In this document: piece by piece, positions 35,090 to 44,956 of the stretch
How positions within the stretch are numbered: the stretch's first letter is position 1
Layout: the number at the start of each line of letters is the position of its first letter
Assembly (NCBI RefSeq): GCF_009711165.2
Contig: NZ_WMID02000027.1
Span: 1-64,000, forward strand
Origin: Flavobacterium sp. MC2016-06
GTDB taxonomy: Bacteria; Bacteroidota; Bacteroidia; Flavobacteriales; Flavobacteriaceae
Reading direction: 5' to 3'
Length of the DNA stretch: 64,000 nt
Made by a program: the position numbers and the translations under genes
The notes under the pieces: generated by a model
What the model was told of the DNA's origin: nothing
The model's database searches: none
Seen by the model: only the letters and a program-made list of their open reading frames with translations

Positions 35090-36055
35090 TTATTCTAGCT
35101 TATTATACTTTCTTAAAAATTCTCGAACTTTAATTCCTGATTCTTTTAAGTCTTCATCTTTCCATTTTCCTTCAGATTTTGCTGTTTTCTTTAATATAGA
35201 GCAAGTTTCATCTTTATCTGAAACTGACCACGTTATCCAGCTTAATTTTCGGGATTCCATCCAATCAATATATTCCTGCCAAGCTTTCATGTTTAAAGGT
35301 CCATCGCCAGAAGCTTCCATTCCAGCAGATTCGGAAACAAAAATAGGAAGTCCGCTTTTTATAGCAGCATCTGTTTTATCTCTTAATTCTTTACCATGCG
35401 TTGCTGCATAGAAATGCATGGTATACATTATATTATTATATTCTACGATAGGATCTGAAGCGGGAAGATCTACATCTTGATCCCAATGCGGGCTGCCTAC
35501 CAATATTACATTATAAGGATCGTTCGCTCGTATTATGCTGATTATTTCTTCGGCATACGATTTTACTTCCCACCATGACTCGTAATCTGGTTCATTAAAT
35601 ACCTCATATATTATATTAGGATATTTTGAATATTTTTTTGAAACCTCATCAAAGAATTCTCTAGCTTCTTTCAAATTAACGTTATGACTATGCCAATCTA
35701 TAATTACATAGATATCAGATTTTATTGCTCCGTCTACAACAGCTTCAATTTTTTCTTTAGAGAACTGCGGATTTTTCATATAACAATCATCTCCCAATTC
35801 TATACCCATTGCTGCGCGAACAACATTGCAATTGAAATCTTTTTTTAACCAGCTTACTGCTTTTTCATTATAAAACCTCGGCCACATACTATGCCAGCCA
35901 AAACTCATTCCTCTTAACACAATTGGATTGTTGTTTTTATCAACGAGCTGCGTTCCTTTAACACTAAGCTGACCGTGCTCTTTGACAAATTGCGCATTTG
36001 AAAAACAAAACATCATTAATAAGGAAAAGGTAAAAATCCTAGCTTTTGACTTCAT
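35090..36055 (-). CDS. GH5 endoglucanase-like enzyme (GH5_2 type)
   Basis: A 321-residue glycoside hydrolase family 5 enzyme with a signal peptide ending at FSNAQ (residue 22). GH5 marks include LRGMSFGWH, NVVRAAMG, VIIDWHSH, the acid/base Glu155 in YEVFNEPDY, MHFYAATHG, and the nucleophile Glu242 in IFVSESAG, followed by SWITWSVSDK. The sequence is closest in pattern to subfamily 2 (bacterial cellulases). In a mannan locus it probably cuts the glucose-containing stretches of glucomannan or cello-type side substrates; this is inferred. It is last in the SusC-SusD-SGBP-GH27-GH5 unit. Confidence 0.88.
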   Translation of the reverse strand: MKSKARIFTFSLLMMFCFSNAQFVKEHGQLSVKGTQLVDKNNNPIVLRGMSFGWHSMWPRFYNEKAVSWLKKDFNCNVVRAAMGIELGDDCYMKNPQFSKEKIEAVVDGAIKSDIYVIIDWHSHNVNLKEAREFFDEVSKKYSKYPNIIYEVFNEPDYESWWEVKSYAEEIISIIRANDPYNVILVGSPHWDQDVDLPASDPIVEYNNIMYTMHFYAATHGKELRDKTDAAIKSGLPIFVSESAGMEASGDGPLNMKAWQEYIDWMESRKLSWITWSVSDKDETCSILKKTAKSEGKWKDEDLKESGIKVREFLRKYNKLE

Positions 36056-36066
36056 ATTGATTAAAT

Positions 36067-37299
36067 TTAAGGGGTTAGTTTTAATGTAATAATATCATGA
36101 GAAGCAAGATCTGCTATAAAATTCTTTTTAGTAGTGCCGGCTTCTTTATTTTTCCAAAGATCTTTTAACTTATAAACTGTTTTACCAAAATCTGCTTCAT
36201 AACCAAAATCAACATCTTTGATAACATGTTTTTTCCAGTCGAAGTTAACTTTTTTTGCCACATCACTTCTATTTAAAAAAGAAACCGCCCAGCTTCCGTC
36301 TGACAACGGTTTTACCCAAACTTCAAGTCCGTCTTCTGCCAAATATTTAAATCCTTGTACTCCTAATTTATCTTGATTAACGGCAATTAGTTCTTTATTG
36401 GTTAAAATTGCAAGGGTTTCTTTAGACATTTTTCTAAAATCATTTCCTGCAACAAGTGGAGAAGCCATCATACACCACATCGAAAAATGCGATTTATCTT
36501 CGGTATTGTTCATTTCGTTTCCAACTTCCATCATATCAAAATCATTCCAATGATCGGGACCAGAATATTTTCTAATGTCTTTTCGCATTTCAACAATCTT
36601 CATAAATCCCCAAGACGACCAATTTTCTGGATGTTTAAATTCGCAGTCAAAACAAGGATAAATATCACCAGAAATTCTCCATAAATTCCCAACAGGTTTT
36701 CCCCATTCCCAAGGCTGATTATCTCCCCATTCGCAAAGACTAAAAACAATAGGTCTTCCGGCAGTTTTAAGCGCATTACTCATAGTTGTATACGCTTCTT
36801 TGGCTGTAATTCCCTGTGTGTTACACCAATCGTATTTTAAGAAATCAATTCCTAATTTAGCGTAAAAACGCGCATCTTGATATTCGTAACCACGAGTTCC
36901 TGGATAACCCGCGCAGGTTTGAGTTCCTGCACAATTGTACAATCCAAATTTTAATCCTTTACTGTGTACATAATCAATTACAGCTTTCATTCCGTTTGGA
37001 AACTTAACTGGATCTGGCACTAAATCTCCATTAGCATCACGTTCTTTGGTCATCCAGCCGTCATCGAGTACAATATAATTGTAACCTGCAGCTTCCATTC
37101 CTGATGACACCATAATATCTGCCGTTTCTTTTACTAATTTTTCGTCGATACTTGTTCCAAAAGTATTCCATGAATTCCAGCCCATTGGCGGCGTCATAGC
37201 CAAACCTTCAAATTTTCCTGCAGCTTGAGTATGCGTATTTCCTTGGCTGAAACCTAAGCTCCAAATACTTAAAGCTAGTACTAAAATTATTTTTTTCAT
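36067..37299 (-). CDS. GH27 alpha-galactosidase
   Basis: 410 residues from the ATG at 37299. The frame is open 69 bases further upstream, but the signal peptide MKKIILVLALSIWSLGFSQ starts here. GH27 marks: TPPMGWNSWNTFG, VLDDGWM, GLKFGLYNCAGTQTCAGYPG, the nucleophile Asp157 in FLKYDWCN, and acid/base Asp212 in RISGDIY. The C-terminal beta domain ends in HDIITLKL. It removes alpha-1,6-galactose branches from galactomannan or its oligosaccharides, probably in the periplasm. It lies 11 bases upstream of the GH5 gene in the same orientation, so the two are co-transcribed. Confidence 0.95.
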   Translation of the reverse strand: MKKIILVLALSIWSLGFSQGNTHTQAAGKFEGLAMTPPMGWNSWNTFGTSIDEKLVKETADIMVSSGMEAAGYNYIVLDDGWMTKERDANGDLVPDPVKFPNGMKAVIDYVHSKGLKFGLYNCAGTQTCAGYPGTRGYEYQDARFYAKLGIDFLKYDWCNTQGITAKEAYTTMSNALKTAGRPIVFSLCEWGDNQPWEWGKPVGNLWRISGDIYPCFDCEFKHPENWSSWGFMKIVEMRKDIRKYSGPDHWNDFDMMEVGNEMNNTEDKSHFSMWCMMASPLVAGNDFRKMSKETLAILTNKELIAVNQDKLGVQGFKYLAEDGLEVWVKPLSDGSWAVSFLNRSDVAKKVNFDWKKHVIKDVDFGYEADFGKTVYKLKDLWKNKEAGTTKKNFIADLASHDIITLKLTP

Positions 37300-37353
37300 T
37301 CTTATTAACTTTAAAAATATTATTATAAAAACCAATTGAGCATATTTTTTTTC

Positions 37354-37501
37354 AACACATAGAGACATTGATTTTTTTTCCGAAAGTATAGCATAAAAAA
37401 GAAACTCATTTCTTTCGCATAGCAGCTATATGTATTTCAAATATGTGAAACGTCTATTTTTGAACATACAAAATCTATGTTCCTATGTGTTAAATAAATT
37501 T
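37354..37501. repeat. Inverted repeat AACACATAG...CTATGTGTT
   Basis: The arms at 37354-37362 and 37493-37501 enclose AT-rich spacer with further partial matches (AGACATTGATT / AAATCTATGTT). It lies between the GH27 gene and the glycan-binding lipoprotein gene. Confidence 0.5.
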
Positions 37502-37524
37502 TTCATAAACCAAACAGCTCATAA

Positions 37525-37556
37525 AAAGATATTCCCTAATTTTTCAATTAGGGAAT
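37525..37556 (-). terminator. Internal PUL terminator/attenuator
   Basis: ATTCCCTAAT-TTTTC-AATTAGGGAAT hairpin. On the minus strand it is followed by ATCTTTTT. It lies between the glycan-binding gene and GH27, and so may lower expression of the distal enzymes. Confidence 0.75.
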
Positions 37557-37590
37557 ACCTCAAAACTAACTCAAAAGAATAGCAATCTAT

Positions 37591-38646
37591 TTATTTTAAT
37601 ACAAATCCTAAATCATCAAACAATACGGTATTTCCACCGTCGTTGTTAGATTCTTGAAATGTAAGCATTGTAATACTTGTTGGGTTTCCTAATTTGCTTA
37701 ACGGAATTTCCATATAAACCCATGTTGTTGTAACTGGAATTACATAATTAGCTCCTCCATTAACACTAAAATTAACCTGTCCATTTTTAGCTCCTTTTAC
37801 AGCAACTCTCAATGATTTGTATGGCGTCATATCAATATCAAATCCCCAGTTTCCACCGTCCCAGCCGCCAAAAGTCCATTGCCAAGATTTATCACCTTGA
37901 TAAGAATCTCCAGCAAAATCAAAATCAACACCTTTACCAGACCAAGGACCTCCCCATTGCATTCCGTATAATTTGTCATCAAATAAAGCAGTTCCAATAG
38001 CTTCTAGTGAAGTTGCAGTTCCTGAGATATTAGTTACTGCAAGATTTCTCATATTAGCATTAGCCGGTATTTTTACCACAATCTGCTCTAATGTTGAAGA
38101 TATTACTTCAACAGGAACAGCTGGCTGCGTTGCTGTTTTTGCAAGTGTAACTACAGGATTTAAGAAATATTTCCCTTTTATAGTTACTTGATCACCTTCT
38201 GCACAATTTATATAGTTATAACTGCTAAATGTTGGTACCGGCGGTGCAACTTGAAAATCAAATTCGGCAGTACCATTTTCTGTTACTACTTTTAATTTGT
38301 TTGATGCATTTGCATAAGGCGTATCTTCATCAATTAATACAATAATATCTGTATCTGTTACAAAAGTTGGTCTAAAATAAGTATCAAAATCATTAAAGTA
38401 AACTTTTGTTGTAGTCAAGAATCCTTTACCATGAATGACATAGTAATTTTTTGGATCTCCAATAGTTACTGGAGTCAATGGTTTTAAATTACCAGCTTCA
38501 TCGTAACCTGAAGGCATTACAGATTCTATTTCTGGAGCCCCAGAACTTGCTGATGCACTTTCATCATTTGAGCATGAACTAAAAAGCATTAAAGATAACA
38601 TCCATGCCATACATGCTGCTAACGAAACAATTTTTATATTTTTCAT
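37591..38646 (-). CDS. Surface glycan-binding lipoprotein with IPT/TIG domain
   Basis: A 351-residue lipoprotein (signal ends at FSSC, Cys25). About residues 38-130 and 130-220 have the IPT/TIG immunoglobulin-like pattern (PEIESVMPSGYDEAGNLKPLTPVTIGDPKNYYVIHGKGF; PTFSSYNYINCAEGDQVTIKGKYF). The C-terminal 130 residues (MQWGGPWSGKGVDFDFAGDSYQGDKSWQWTFGGWDGGNWGFDID..., TMLTFQESNNDGGNTVLFDDLGFV) resemble the sugar-binding end domain of SGBP-B-type proteins. It sits directly after SusD (7-base gap), the normal position for such outer-surface binders that help SusCD capture polysaccharide. The ligand is probably mannan, by context. Confidence 0.88.
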   Translation of the reverse strand: MKNIKIVSLAACMAWMLSLMLFSSCSNDESASASSGAPEIESVMPSGYDEAGNLKPLTPVTIGDPKNYYVIHGKGFLTTTKVYFNDFDTYFRPTFVTDTDIIVLIDEDTPYANASNKLKVVTENGTAEFDFQVAPPVPTFSSYNYINCAEGDQVTIKGKYFLNPVVTLAKTATQPAVPVEVISSTLEQIVVKIPANANMRNLAVTNISGTATSLEAIGTALFDDKLYGMQWGGPWSGKGVDFDFAGDSYQGDKSWQWTFGGWDGGNWGFDIDMTPYKSLRVAVKGAKNGQVNFSVNGGANYVIPVTTTWVYMEIPLSKLGNPTSITMLTFQESNNDGGNTVLFDDLGFVLK

Positions 38647-38653
38647 ATTTTTA

Positions 38654-40252
38654 TTATTTAAAAGTATACGGTGCTACTTCTGTTAATTTTGGATTTTTAA
38701 TCAAATCGTCTGCCGGATAAGGTAATAAAAGGCTTGATGCAGAAATTGATATGTGTTTTTCAGTTTCTTTATCTCCTCTGTTTTGCGCCTCTAAAATTGA
38801 TTTAGCTGTACTGAACGGTAAACGTCCTAAGTCAAAATAGTAATCTCCTTCGCAAGCTAGTTCCGCACGTCTTTCTCTAAATATATCATCAAAAGTAATT
38901 GATGTTTTTGCTGCTAAACCTGCTCTTTTACGAACCGCATTGTACGATTTAAGTGCATTTGCATCTGTAGTACTTCCTGATTGTGAACCTAATATTGCTT
39001 CGGCATGAATTAGTAATAATTCGGCGTAACGCATCATATAACTGTTCATACTGCTTTCTCCATTAAATGGTGCATTGAATGGTCCTGTAATGGCTAAGTT
39101 TTCTTTTCCAATTACATATTTTTTCAATCCAGCTCCTGAGTTTTGAGCTTCATTTTCTACATCAAATGTATATCCTAAAAGTTTTGGAGAATCTACTGCA
39201 AGTGTTTGTGCATACATTAGATTTGGATAATAATCTCCAGGAAGCATAAAAGTCTCAATTCTTCTTCTGTCTCCATTTTCAAAAACATTATTAATCAAAT
39301 CTTGTGATGGTGCAATTTGTCCAGAATAAGTAGTTTCTACCAATCTGTTTTCTGGCGCAAATAAAGTATTAGAGAAGTTACCTTCAAAATAAGTTCCTGC
39401 TCCTGTCCATTGCCAAGAAAAGATAGACTCTTCGTTGTTATTATTTTTTTGAAGCCATAAATCTGCAAAAGATTTAGTTGGTAATTCTTCACCGCCTAAT
39501 AATTTAAACTCACCGCTATTGATTACGTCTTGCGCCATTGCTTTTGCTAAGTCATATTTTTTCTCATATAAATATACTTTTGCTAAAAAGGCTTTTGCAG
39601 ATCCGCTAGACACGTGCGCATTTGCAGCATAATCTGAACCTCTGTTTTTAGATCTTAGATTTGCTGCTGCAAATTTTAAATCATTTTCTATAAAAGTATA
39701 AACATCTGCAACTGGATTACTTGGAATCACAAAATTCTTAGAATAATCTGCATTGTTTTCGATAATTGGTACATTTCCCCATAATCTTACTAAGAAGAAA
39801 TAAGAGAAAGCTCTAATAAAATGTGCTTCTCCCAAAGCATTGTTTAAAGCTTCTTTAGTTACATCTGGACCAACACTTTGCGGCAGATTATTGATATAAG
39901 CATTAGAATTTGCAATTGCTCCAAAGCAAGATCTCCAAGCATCAGAAATAAAAGTCTGAGAATTGGTATAACTTAAATCTGTAAATTTTCCAAAATCATT
40001 ATATTGACTTGCATACATATTACCAGAAATTACATCTGTAATACCGTAAAAAGCCGATTTATTCATATTAAACCAAACAATACCATAAAGTCCGTTTGCA
40101 GCATTATCAAGTTTAGTATCAGAATCGTAATAGTTACCTATTGTAGGTGTTCCTTCAGCAGGCACGTCTATAAAATCTTGAGAACAAGACGAAGAGACTA
40201 GCATTAATAATGTTATTGCAACAGCACCACTTCTTTTTATTATATTTTTCAT
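38654..40252 (-). CDS. SusD/RagB-family glycan-binding lipoprotein
   Basis: A 532-residue lipoprotein (signal ends at VSSSC, Cys23). SusD marks: FIDVPAEGTPTIGNYYDSDTKLDNAANGLYG, the helical TPR-like core (EAHFIRAFSYFFLVRLWGNVPII, ASSGSAKAFLAKVYLYEKKYDLA-like segments), MRYAELLLIHAEAI, and DDIFRERRAELACEGDYYFDLGRLP. It acts as the lid of the SusC barrel and binds oligosaccharides at the cell surface. It follows SusC by 12 bases and is certainly in the same operon. Confidence 0.96.
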   Translation of the reverse strand: MKNIIKRSGAVAITLLMLVSSSCSQDFIDVPAEGTPTIGNYYDSDTKLDNAANGLYGIVWFNMNKSAFYGITDVISGNMYASQYNDFGKFTDLSYTNSQTFISDAWRSCFGAIANSNAYINNLPQSVGPDVTKEALNNALGEAHFIRAFSYFFLVRLWGNVPIIENNADYSKNFVIPSNPVADVYTFIENDLKFAAANLRSKNRGSDYAANAHVSSGSAKAFLAKVYLYEKKYDLAKAMAQDVINSGEFKLLGGEELPTKSFADLWLQKNNNNEESIFSWQWTGAGTYFEGNFSNTLFAPENRLVETTYSGQIAPSQDLINNVFENGDRRRIETFMLPGDYYPNLMYAQTLAVDSPKLLGYTFDVENEAQNSGAGLKKYVIGKENLAITGPFNAPFNGESSMNSYMMRYAELLLIHAEAILGSQSGSTTDANALKSYNAVRKRAGLAAKTSITFDDIFRERRAELACEGDYYFDLGRLPFSTAKSILEAQNRGDKETEKHISISASSLLLPYPADDLIKNPKLTEVAPYTFK

Positions 40253-40264
40253 ATTAATTACGTA

Positions 40265-43200
40265 TTAAAATTCAACATTAAAACCAAAAGATATCTGTCT
40301 AGGTACCGGATAACGTCCGTTGTCAACACCAGATAACAATGCATCTTGGTTAAAAGAACCCACCTCAGGATCGTAACCAGTGTACTTAGTGAAAGTAAAT
40401 AGGTTTTGTCCAGAAGCATAAATTCTCAGTCTTGTTAATTTGATTTTTGAAATGATATCAGATGGTAACGAATATCCTAAAGTTACGTTCTGGATTCTTA
40501 AATAAGATCCGTCTTCGATAAAACGAGTAGATACTGCATTATTGATATTATCATAAGTTGATGGTCTAGGTAATGCACCATTTGGATTTGAAGCAGAATA
40601 AAAATCCGCCGCTTCAGTCAAATAATTTGTTCCTAGATTACTATTCATAGTTCCCGCTGCACGAGTTAAATTCATCAATTTATTTCCAGCAGTTCCTTGA
40701 AGGAAGATAGACAAATCAACATTTTTGTATTTAAAGTTGTTTGTAAATCCGTAAGTGAATTTTGGATTTGGATTTCCAATAGAAACTAAATCTTTCAAGT
40801 CAATTACACCATCGTTATTTTGATCTTTGTAAATAACGTCTCCTTTTTGAAAATCTGGTAATAATGAATTTGTTCCGTTTTTCAATACCACTTTAGTACC
40901 GCCAACATCATGACCATAAGTCAATAAATCTGCATCTGTTCTATAAATTCCTTGAGCCTCATATCCTATAAAAGAACCAATTGGTAATCCCTCTTGTGTT
41001 CTAGAAACTGTTACAGTATTATAAGCAAGTGTTCCCATTGTTTTTACAATGTTTAATCCTGCCATATTAGTAACCTCATTTACATATTTAGTAAAGTTTG
41101 CGCTAGAAGTCCATGAGAAATTTTCGCTGAATTTTTGTGTGTAACCAAGTGTAATCTCGATACCTTTATTCTGCATTCTTCCAAGATTAAAGTACGGCGG
41201 ATTTACTCCTCCTTCATAATCTCCACCACCAGATAGATAATTTGGAAGCGGTACTTGGTATAAGAAATTTTTAGAAACTTTTTTATAAACATCTACAGTA
41301 GCAGTAAGTTTACCACTAAACATATTAAAATCTAAACCTAAATTGGTTTGATCCTGAGTTTCCCATTTCAAATCTTTATTCGGAGTATTTGCCGGAAGAT
41401 AAGAAGTTCCCATTGTACTGTTAACAATGTGCAGATTAGAATCGTATAAGTTATTACCAATTTGGTTGTTTCCTGTTTGTCCCCATCCAAATCTAAATTT
41501 AATACCGTCAACATATTCTTTAGTTCCTTCCATAAAAGACTCATTAGAAAGTTTCCAAGAAGCACCAACAGAACTAAAAACGCCCCATTTATTCCCTACG
41601 AAAAACTTAGAAGAACCATCTGTTCTAACTGCTGCAGAAACACCGTATTTATCACCATAGTCATAAACAACCCTTCCTAAATAAGAAGCCAGTGTTTGTG
41701 TTCCAGAATATACACCGCTTGTAACCGCTTTAGCCAAATCTGAAGCTGCAAGTGATTTATCATTATTGTCTTTATAACCATAACCCGTTATAGAATATCC
41801 TTGCCAATGCGCTCTATTAGACTCTTGTACCGCCAAAACAGTAAAATTGTGTTTACCAATAGTATTTCTGTAGGTAAGCATGTTTTTTAAGTTCCAAGAA
41901 TTTCCTGTAGATGGACTGTAATACAAGTTAGCATAACTTTTTACAGCATTACCCAAAGAATACATCGGGTCAAATCTTTGCCCTAAGTTGTCAGATATAT
42001 AACCACCTGCTTCAAAACGATATTCTAAACCTTTTAAGATATCAATTTGAGTATAAAAATTTCCAGAATAGTTTTTTCTAACCAATGTATTAGATCCTAA
42101 TAAAGAAGTAGCAACAGGGTTAACAAAAGAAGTACTTCCTCCAGACGGCGGTCCAGCAAAAGCACCAGACAATTCTCTTACAGCAACATCTGGAGTTGCT
42201 AATAAAGAAGTAGCAACAACACCATTAAACTGACCGTTCAATGTTAATTTTTCATCAGTAATTGCACCACTGACGTTAATACCTACTTTAATAAATTTAT
42301 TTACTCTAGCATCAAGATTTGTTCTAAAGTTATACCTTTTAAAACCAGATTCAATTACAATACCTTCTTGGTTTAAAACTCCTCCAGAGATATAATAGTT
42401 CACACCATCTTTACCACCAGAAAAAGACAATTGATTAGAAGTCATGATACCCGTTTGGTAAATAGCATCCTGCCAATCTGTACCTTTTCCTAAAAGTTCT
42501 GGATGTGCAAATTCTGGACGTTTTCCTGTAGGATCATAAACATCAGATAATGCATTTTGATGTGTTGCATATTGTTGCAAGTCCATAGAATGCAATTTCT
42601 TAGGCAGATTACTTATAGAATAAGAATTTTCGAAAGATAACTTTCCCGTTCCTTTTTTACCCGATTTTGTAGTCACAATAACAACTCCATTTGCTCCACG
42701 AGAACCATAAATAGCCGTAGCAGATGCATCTTTTAAGATATCTATAGACTCAATATCACTTGGATTGATAAGTGCTAAAGGACTTACGGTAATATTTCCA
42801 GAGTTAGAAAAATTAGAATTTCCAGCAGCATTTCTTCCAGAAGTAGAAGAGTTTCTAGCATCTCCAGAAATAGGCACACCATCAATTACATATAAAGGTT
42901 CGTTTGTACCTGTTAAAGAAGAAACCCCTCTAATTTTTACCGAAACATTACTTCCCGGTTCACCAGAGTTACTACTTACGACTACCCCCGCAGCTTTACC
43001 CTGCATCATCTGATCAAAAGAAACTACTTTTAAGTTTTCGATATCTTTTGAGCCAATACTAGAAATCGAACTGTTTATATCTTTTCTCTTTTGAGTTCCA
43101 TATCCAATTACAACAACATCTTGCAGATTTTCTGCCGTAGCTTTTAAAATTACATTTATAGTAGTTTTTCCATCAACAGCTATTTTCTGCGAATTAAATC

Positions 43201-43459
43201 CAATAAAAGAGAATGTTAAAGTTGCGTTTGCAGGAACATCAATAGTATATTTCCCGTCAAAATCTGTAGAAGCAGTCGTTTTAGCTCCTGCAACCGAGAT
43301 ATTTGCTCCAGGAATAGACAGTCCTTTTTCATCAGCAACTGTTCCCGTAACTTTTACCTGAGCCGTAATATAATTACACGTCAGCAACAAAAATAATATC
43401 AAAGGAACCGATCTGTGGTTAGCGTTCCAATGAATGAAGTTAGTCATTAGTTTTTTCAT
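40265..43459 (-). CDS. SusC/RagA-family TonB-dependent receptor
   Basis: A 1064-residue outer membrane transporter. After the signal peptide (ends near YITAQ, residue 33) comes a carboxypeptidase-D-like domain (VTGTVADEKGLSIPGANISVAGAKTTASTDFDGKYTIDV). Next are the SusC segment VVVIGYGTQKRKDINSSISSI and the plug (GVVVSSNSGEPGSNVSVKIRGVSSLTGTNEPLYVIDGVPI; DIESIDILKDASATAIYGSRGANGVVIVTTKSG). The remainder is the 22-strand barrel ending in Phe. Energised by TonB, it imports oligosaccharides bound by SusD. It is first in a five-gene unit and divergent from the enzyme cluster beyond the AraC gene. Confidence 0.97.
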   Translation of the reverse strand: MKKLMTNFIHWNANHRSVPLILFLLLTCNYITAQVKVTGTVADEKGLSIPGANISVAGAKTTASTDFDGKYTIDVPANATLTFSFIGFNSQKIAVDGKTTINVILKATAENLQDVVVIGYGTQKRKDINSSISSIGSKDIENLKVVSFDQMMQGKAAGVVVSSNSGEPGSNVSVKIRGVSSLTGTNEPLYVIDGVPISGDARNSSTSGRNAAGNSNFSNSGNITVSPLALINPSDIESIDILKDASATAIYGSRGANGVVIVTTKSGKKGTGKLSFENSYSISNLPKKLHSMDLQQYATHQNALSDVYDPTGKRPEFAHPELLGKGTDWQDAIYQTGIMTSNQLSFSGGKDGVNYYISGGVLNQEGIVIESGFKRYNFRTNLDARVNKFIKVGINVSGAITDEKLTLNGQFNGVVATSLLATPDVAVRELSGAFAGPPSGGSTSFVNPVATSLLGSNTLVRKNYSGNFYTQIDILKGLEYRFEAGGYISDNLGQRFDPMYSLGNAVKSYANLYYSPSTGNSWNLKNMLTYRNTIGKHNFTVLAVQESNRAHWQGYSITGYGYKDNNDKSLAASDLAKAVTSGVYSGTQTLASYLGRVVYDYGDKYGVSAAVRTDGSSKFFVGNKWGVFSSVGASWKLSNESFMEGTKEYVDGIKFRFGWGQTGNNQIGNNLYDSNLHIVNSTMGTSYLPANTPNKDLKWETQDQTNLGLDFNMFSGKLTATVDVYKKVSKNFLYQVPLPNYLSGGGDYEGGVNPPYFNLGRMQNKGIEITLGYTQKFSENFSWTSSANFTKYVNEVTNMAGLNIVKTMGTLAYNTVTVSRTQEGLPIGSFIGYEAQGIYRTDADLLTYGHDVGGTKVVLKNGTNSLLPDFQKGDVIYKDQNNDGVIDLKDLVSIGNPNPKFTYGFTNNFKYKNVDLSIFLQGTAGNKLMNLTRAAGTMNSNLGTNYLTEAADFYSASNPNGALPRPSTYDNINNAVSTRFIEDGSYLRIQNVTLGYSLPSDIISKIKLTRLRIYASGQNLFTFTKYTGYDPEVGSFNQDALLSGVDNGRYPVPRQISFGFNVEF

Positions 43460-43540
43460 AATAAGTGTTTGGTTAGTTTTAAATTTGTTTTATAATTCAA
43501 GTACTAAAAGAGGGTACAATTGTTTTCTTAAATTATTTAA

Positions 43541-43548
43541 CAAATCTA
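43541..43548 (-). promoter_or_regulatory. -7 box of the susC operon
   Basis: Read on the minus strand this is TAGATTTG, the same 8 bases as the box upstream of the divergent GH26 gene (44916-44923). It gives a leader of about 75 bases. The rest of the 313-base gap 43460-43772 is AT-rich and holds only the araC terminator. Confidence 0.6.
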
Positions 43549-43694
43549 TAACAGAAGAAAACATTAAATCGATAGTATTATATCATTTAATGATGATATT
43601 TTTACTATATCACTTTAAAAAAACACATACCAAAATAAAAGAGTAAAAAAATTACACAATTCGCAACACTCCTCCCTTAAACGACTAAGAATTA

Positions 43695-43741
43695 TAAATA
43701 AAAATTAACGAATCATTCAAAAAGCAAACGATTTCGTTAAA
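43695..43741 (-). terminator. Terminator of the AraC-family gene
   Basis: Imperfect hairpin TTAACGAATC / GATTTCGTTAA. On the minus strand it is followed by TTTTTATTTAT. Confidence 0.6.
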
Positions 43742-43772
43742 AATAATATTTGTTTGTGAAAAAAAAGTATCA

Positions 43773-44651
43773 CTACAAAATACGTTTCAATCCAGAAAAA
43801 TCTTCCCTATATTGACTAGGTGTACAGTTTTTAGTAGCCTTAAAACTACGATTAAAGTTGGCGATATTATTAAAGCCTGATTTAAAAGCAACTTCAGAAA
43901 CACTCATATCCTTTTCTACAAGCCAGCGCGCCGCATATCCAATCCTAATATCATTAATGTAATTGACAAAAGTTTTACCAGTACGTTTTTTAATAAACCT
44001 ATTAAAAGAGATAATAGACATACTTGCAATGTTAGCCACATCCTCTAAAGTAATTTTTTCAGCAAAATGTTTCTGCACATATTCATAAACCAGCTTCATT
44101 TTATCATAATCATCAAACGTATCATAATCTACTGTATAAGTAGAAAGCAGACGCTGATTTCGAGAATTGGCCAGATCATATAATAAAGAAGTAATTTCCA
44201 GAAAATAATCCATACCGTCTAATTTAGAAAGCCTTACAAGTCTTGGAGTTAATTCTTCGGCTACTTTTTTAGAAAAAAGAATGCCATGAATCGAGCGGTT
44301 AAACATATCGCGTATCGGATTCATAATACGTCTGGAAAGTAACGATTCGTGAAATAAATCATTATGAAACTGAATCGTAATCTCGTGGATCTTTTTGCTT
44401 GTGCATTTATTCAATTCCCAGCCGTGATATAAATTCGGACCAATTAAAACGAGTTCAACACTATCGATTTCCTCAATATTATCCCCCACAACACGCTTCA
44501 CTCCTTTTCCATTCAAAATAAAATTAATCTCAAATTCTGGGTGATAATGCACCGGAAAATCGAAACTGTCCTTTACTCTATCAAAAACCAAAAAGCTGTC
44601 TCCTGCAGCAAGCGGAGCGATTTCTCTGTAAAAATTTTTAGCACTACTCAT
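43773..44651 (-). CDS. AraC-family transcriptional regulator, probable PUL activator
   Basis: A 292-residue regulator. The N-terminal cupin-like sensing domain (residues about 15-110: GDSFLVFDRVKDSFDFPVHYHPEFEINFILNGKGVKRVVGDNIEEIDSVELVLIGPNLYHGW) is of the type that binds sugars. The C-terminal double HTH (about 185-290: KLVYEYVQKHFAEKITLEDVANIASMSIISFNRFIKKRTGKTFVNYINDIRI...VSEVAFKSGFNNIANFNRSFKATKNCTPSQYRE) is a standard AraC/XylS domain. It is cytoplasmic and so should sense an imported saccharide, unlike the membrane HTCS regulators common in Bacteroides loci. Its place between the two divergent arms of the PUL makes it the likely local regulator. Confidence 0.92.
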   Translation of the reverse strand: MSSAKNFYREIAPLAAGDSFLVFDRVKDSFDFPVHYHPEFEINFILNGKGVKRVVGDNIEEIDSVELVLIGPNLYHGWELNKCTSKKIHEITIQFHNDLFHESLLSRRIMNPIRDMFNRSIHGILFSKKVAEELTPRLVRLSKLDGMDYFLEITSLLYDLANSRNQRLLSTYTVDYDTFDDYDKMKLVYEYVQKHFAEKITLEDVANIASMSIISFNRFIKKRTGKTFVNYINDIRIGYAARWLVEKDMSVSEVAFKSGFNNIANFNRSFKATKNCTPSQYREDFSGLKRIL

Positions 44652-44751
44652 CTTTAAATACTATTTAGGAAGTAACATTCGTTTTTTTTTATTTGCAATA
44701 ATATGATATATAATTGATAAAATAATATTAATTACACGATAAACATCCGTT

Positions 44752-44759
44752 TATCTTTG
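44752..44759 (+). promoter_or_regulatory. Distal -7 box upstream of GH26
   Basis: TATCTTTG (TAnnTTTG), about 200 bases before the GH26 start. It would give a leader of about 190 bases. Nothing else is readable in 44652-44915 apart from AT-rich sequence. Confidence 0.4.
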
Positions 44760-44915
44760 AAAAATAGAATTATCAATTTTACAAAAAGTCTATTAATAAT
44801 AAACATTAATCATTTTTAATAGAATATCTTTTTATTGTTTTAATAATTTTAAACCAAAAATGGTGTTAAATTTTCGATAAGAAAAATGATACATTTCTGA
44901 ATCATTATCAATTTG

Positions 44916-44923
44916 TAGATTTG
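44916..44923 (+). promoter_or_regulatory. Proximal -7 box of the PUL enzyme operon
   Basis: TAGATTTG, identical to the susC-operon box, 33 bases before the GH26 ATG. Confidence 0.6.
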
Positions 44924-44956
44924 CATACAGTACATTAAAAAACAATCTTATTCAAA

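Noticed and set aside
37300..37368. Longer GH27 start
   Set aside because: It would place a second hydrophobic stretch before a complete signal peptide; the ATG at 37299 is more consistent.
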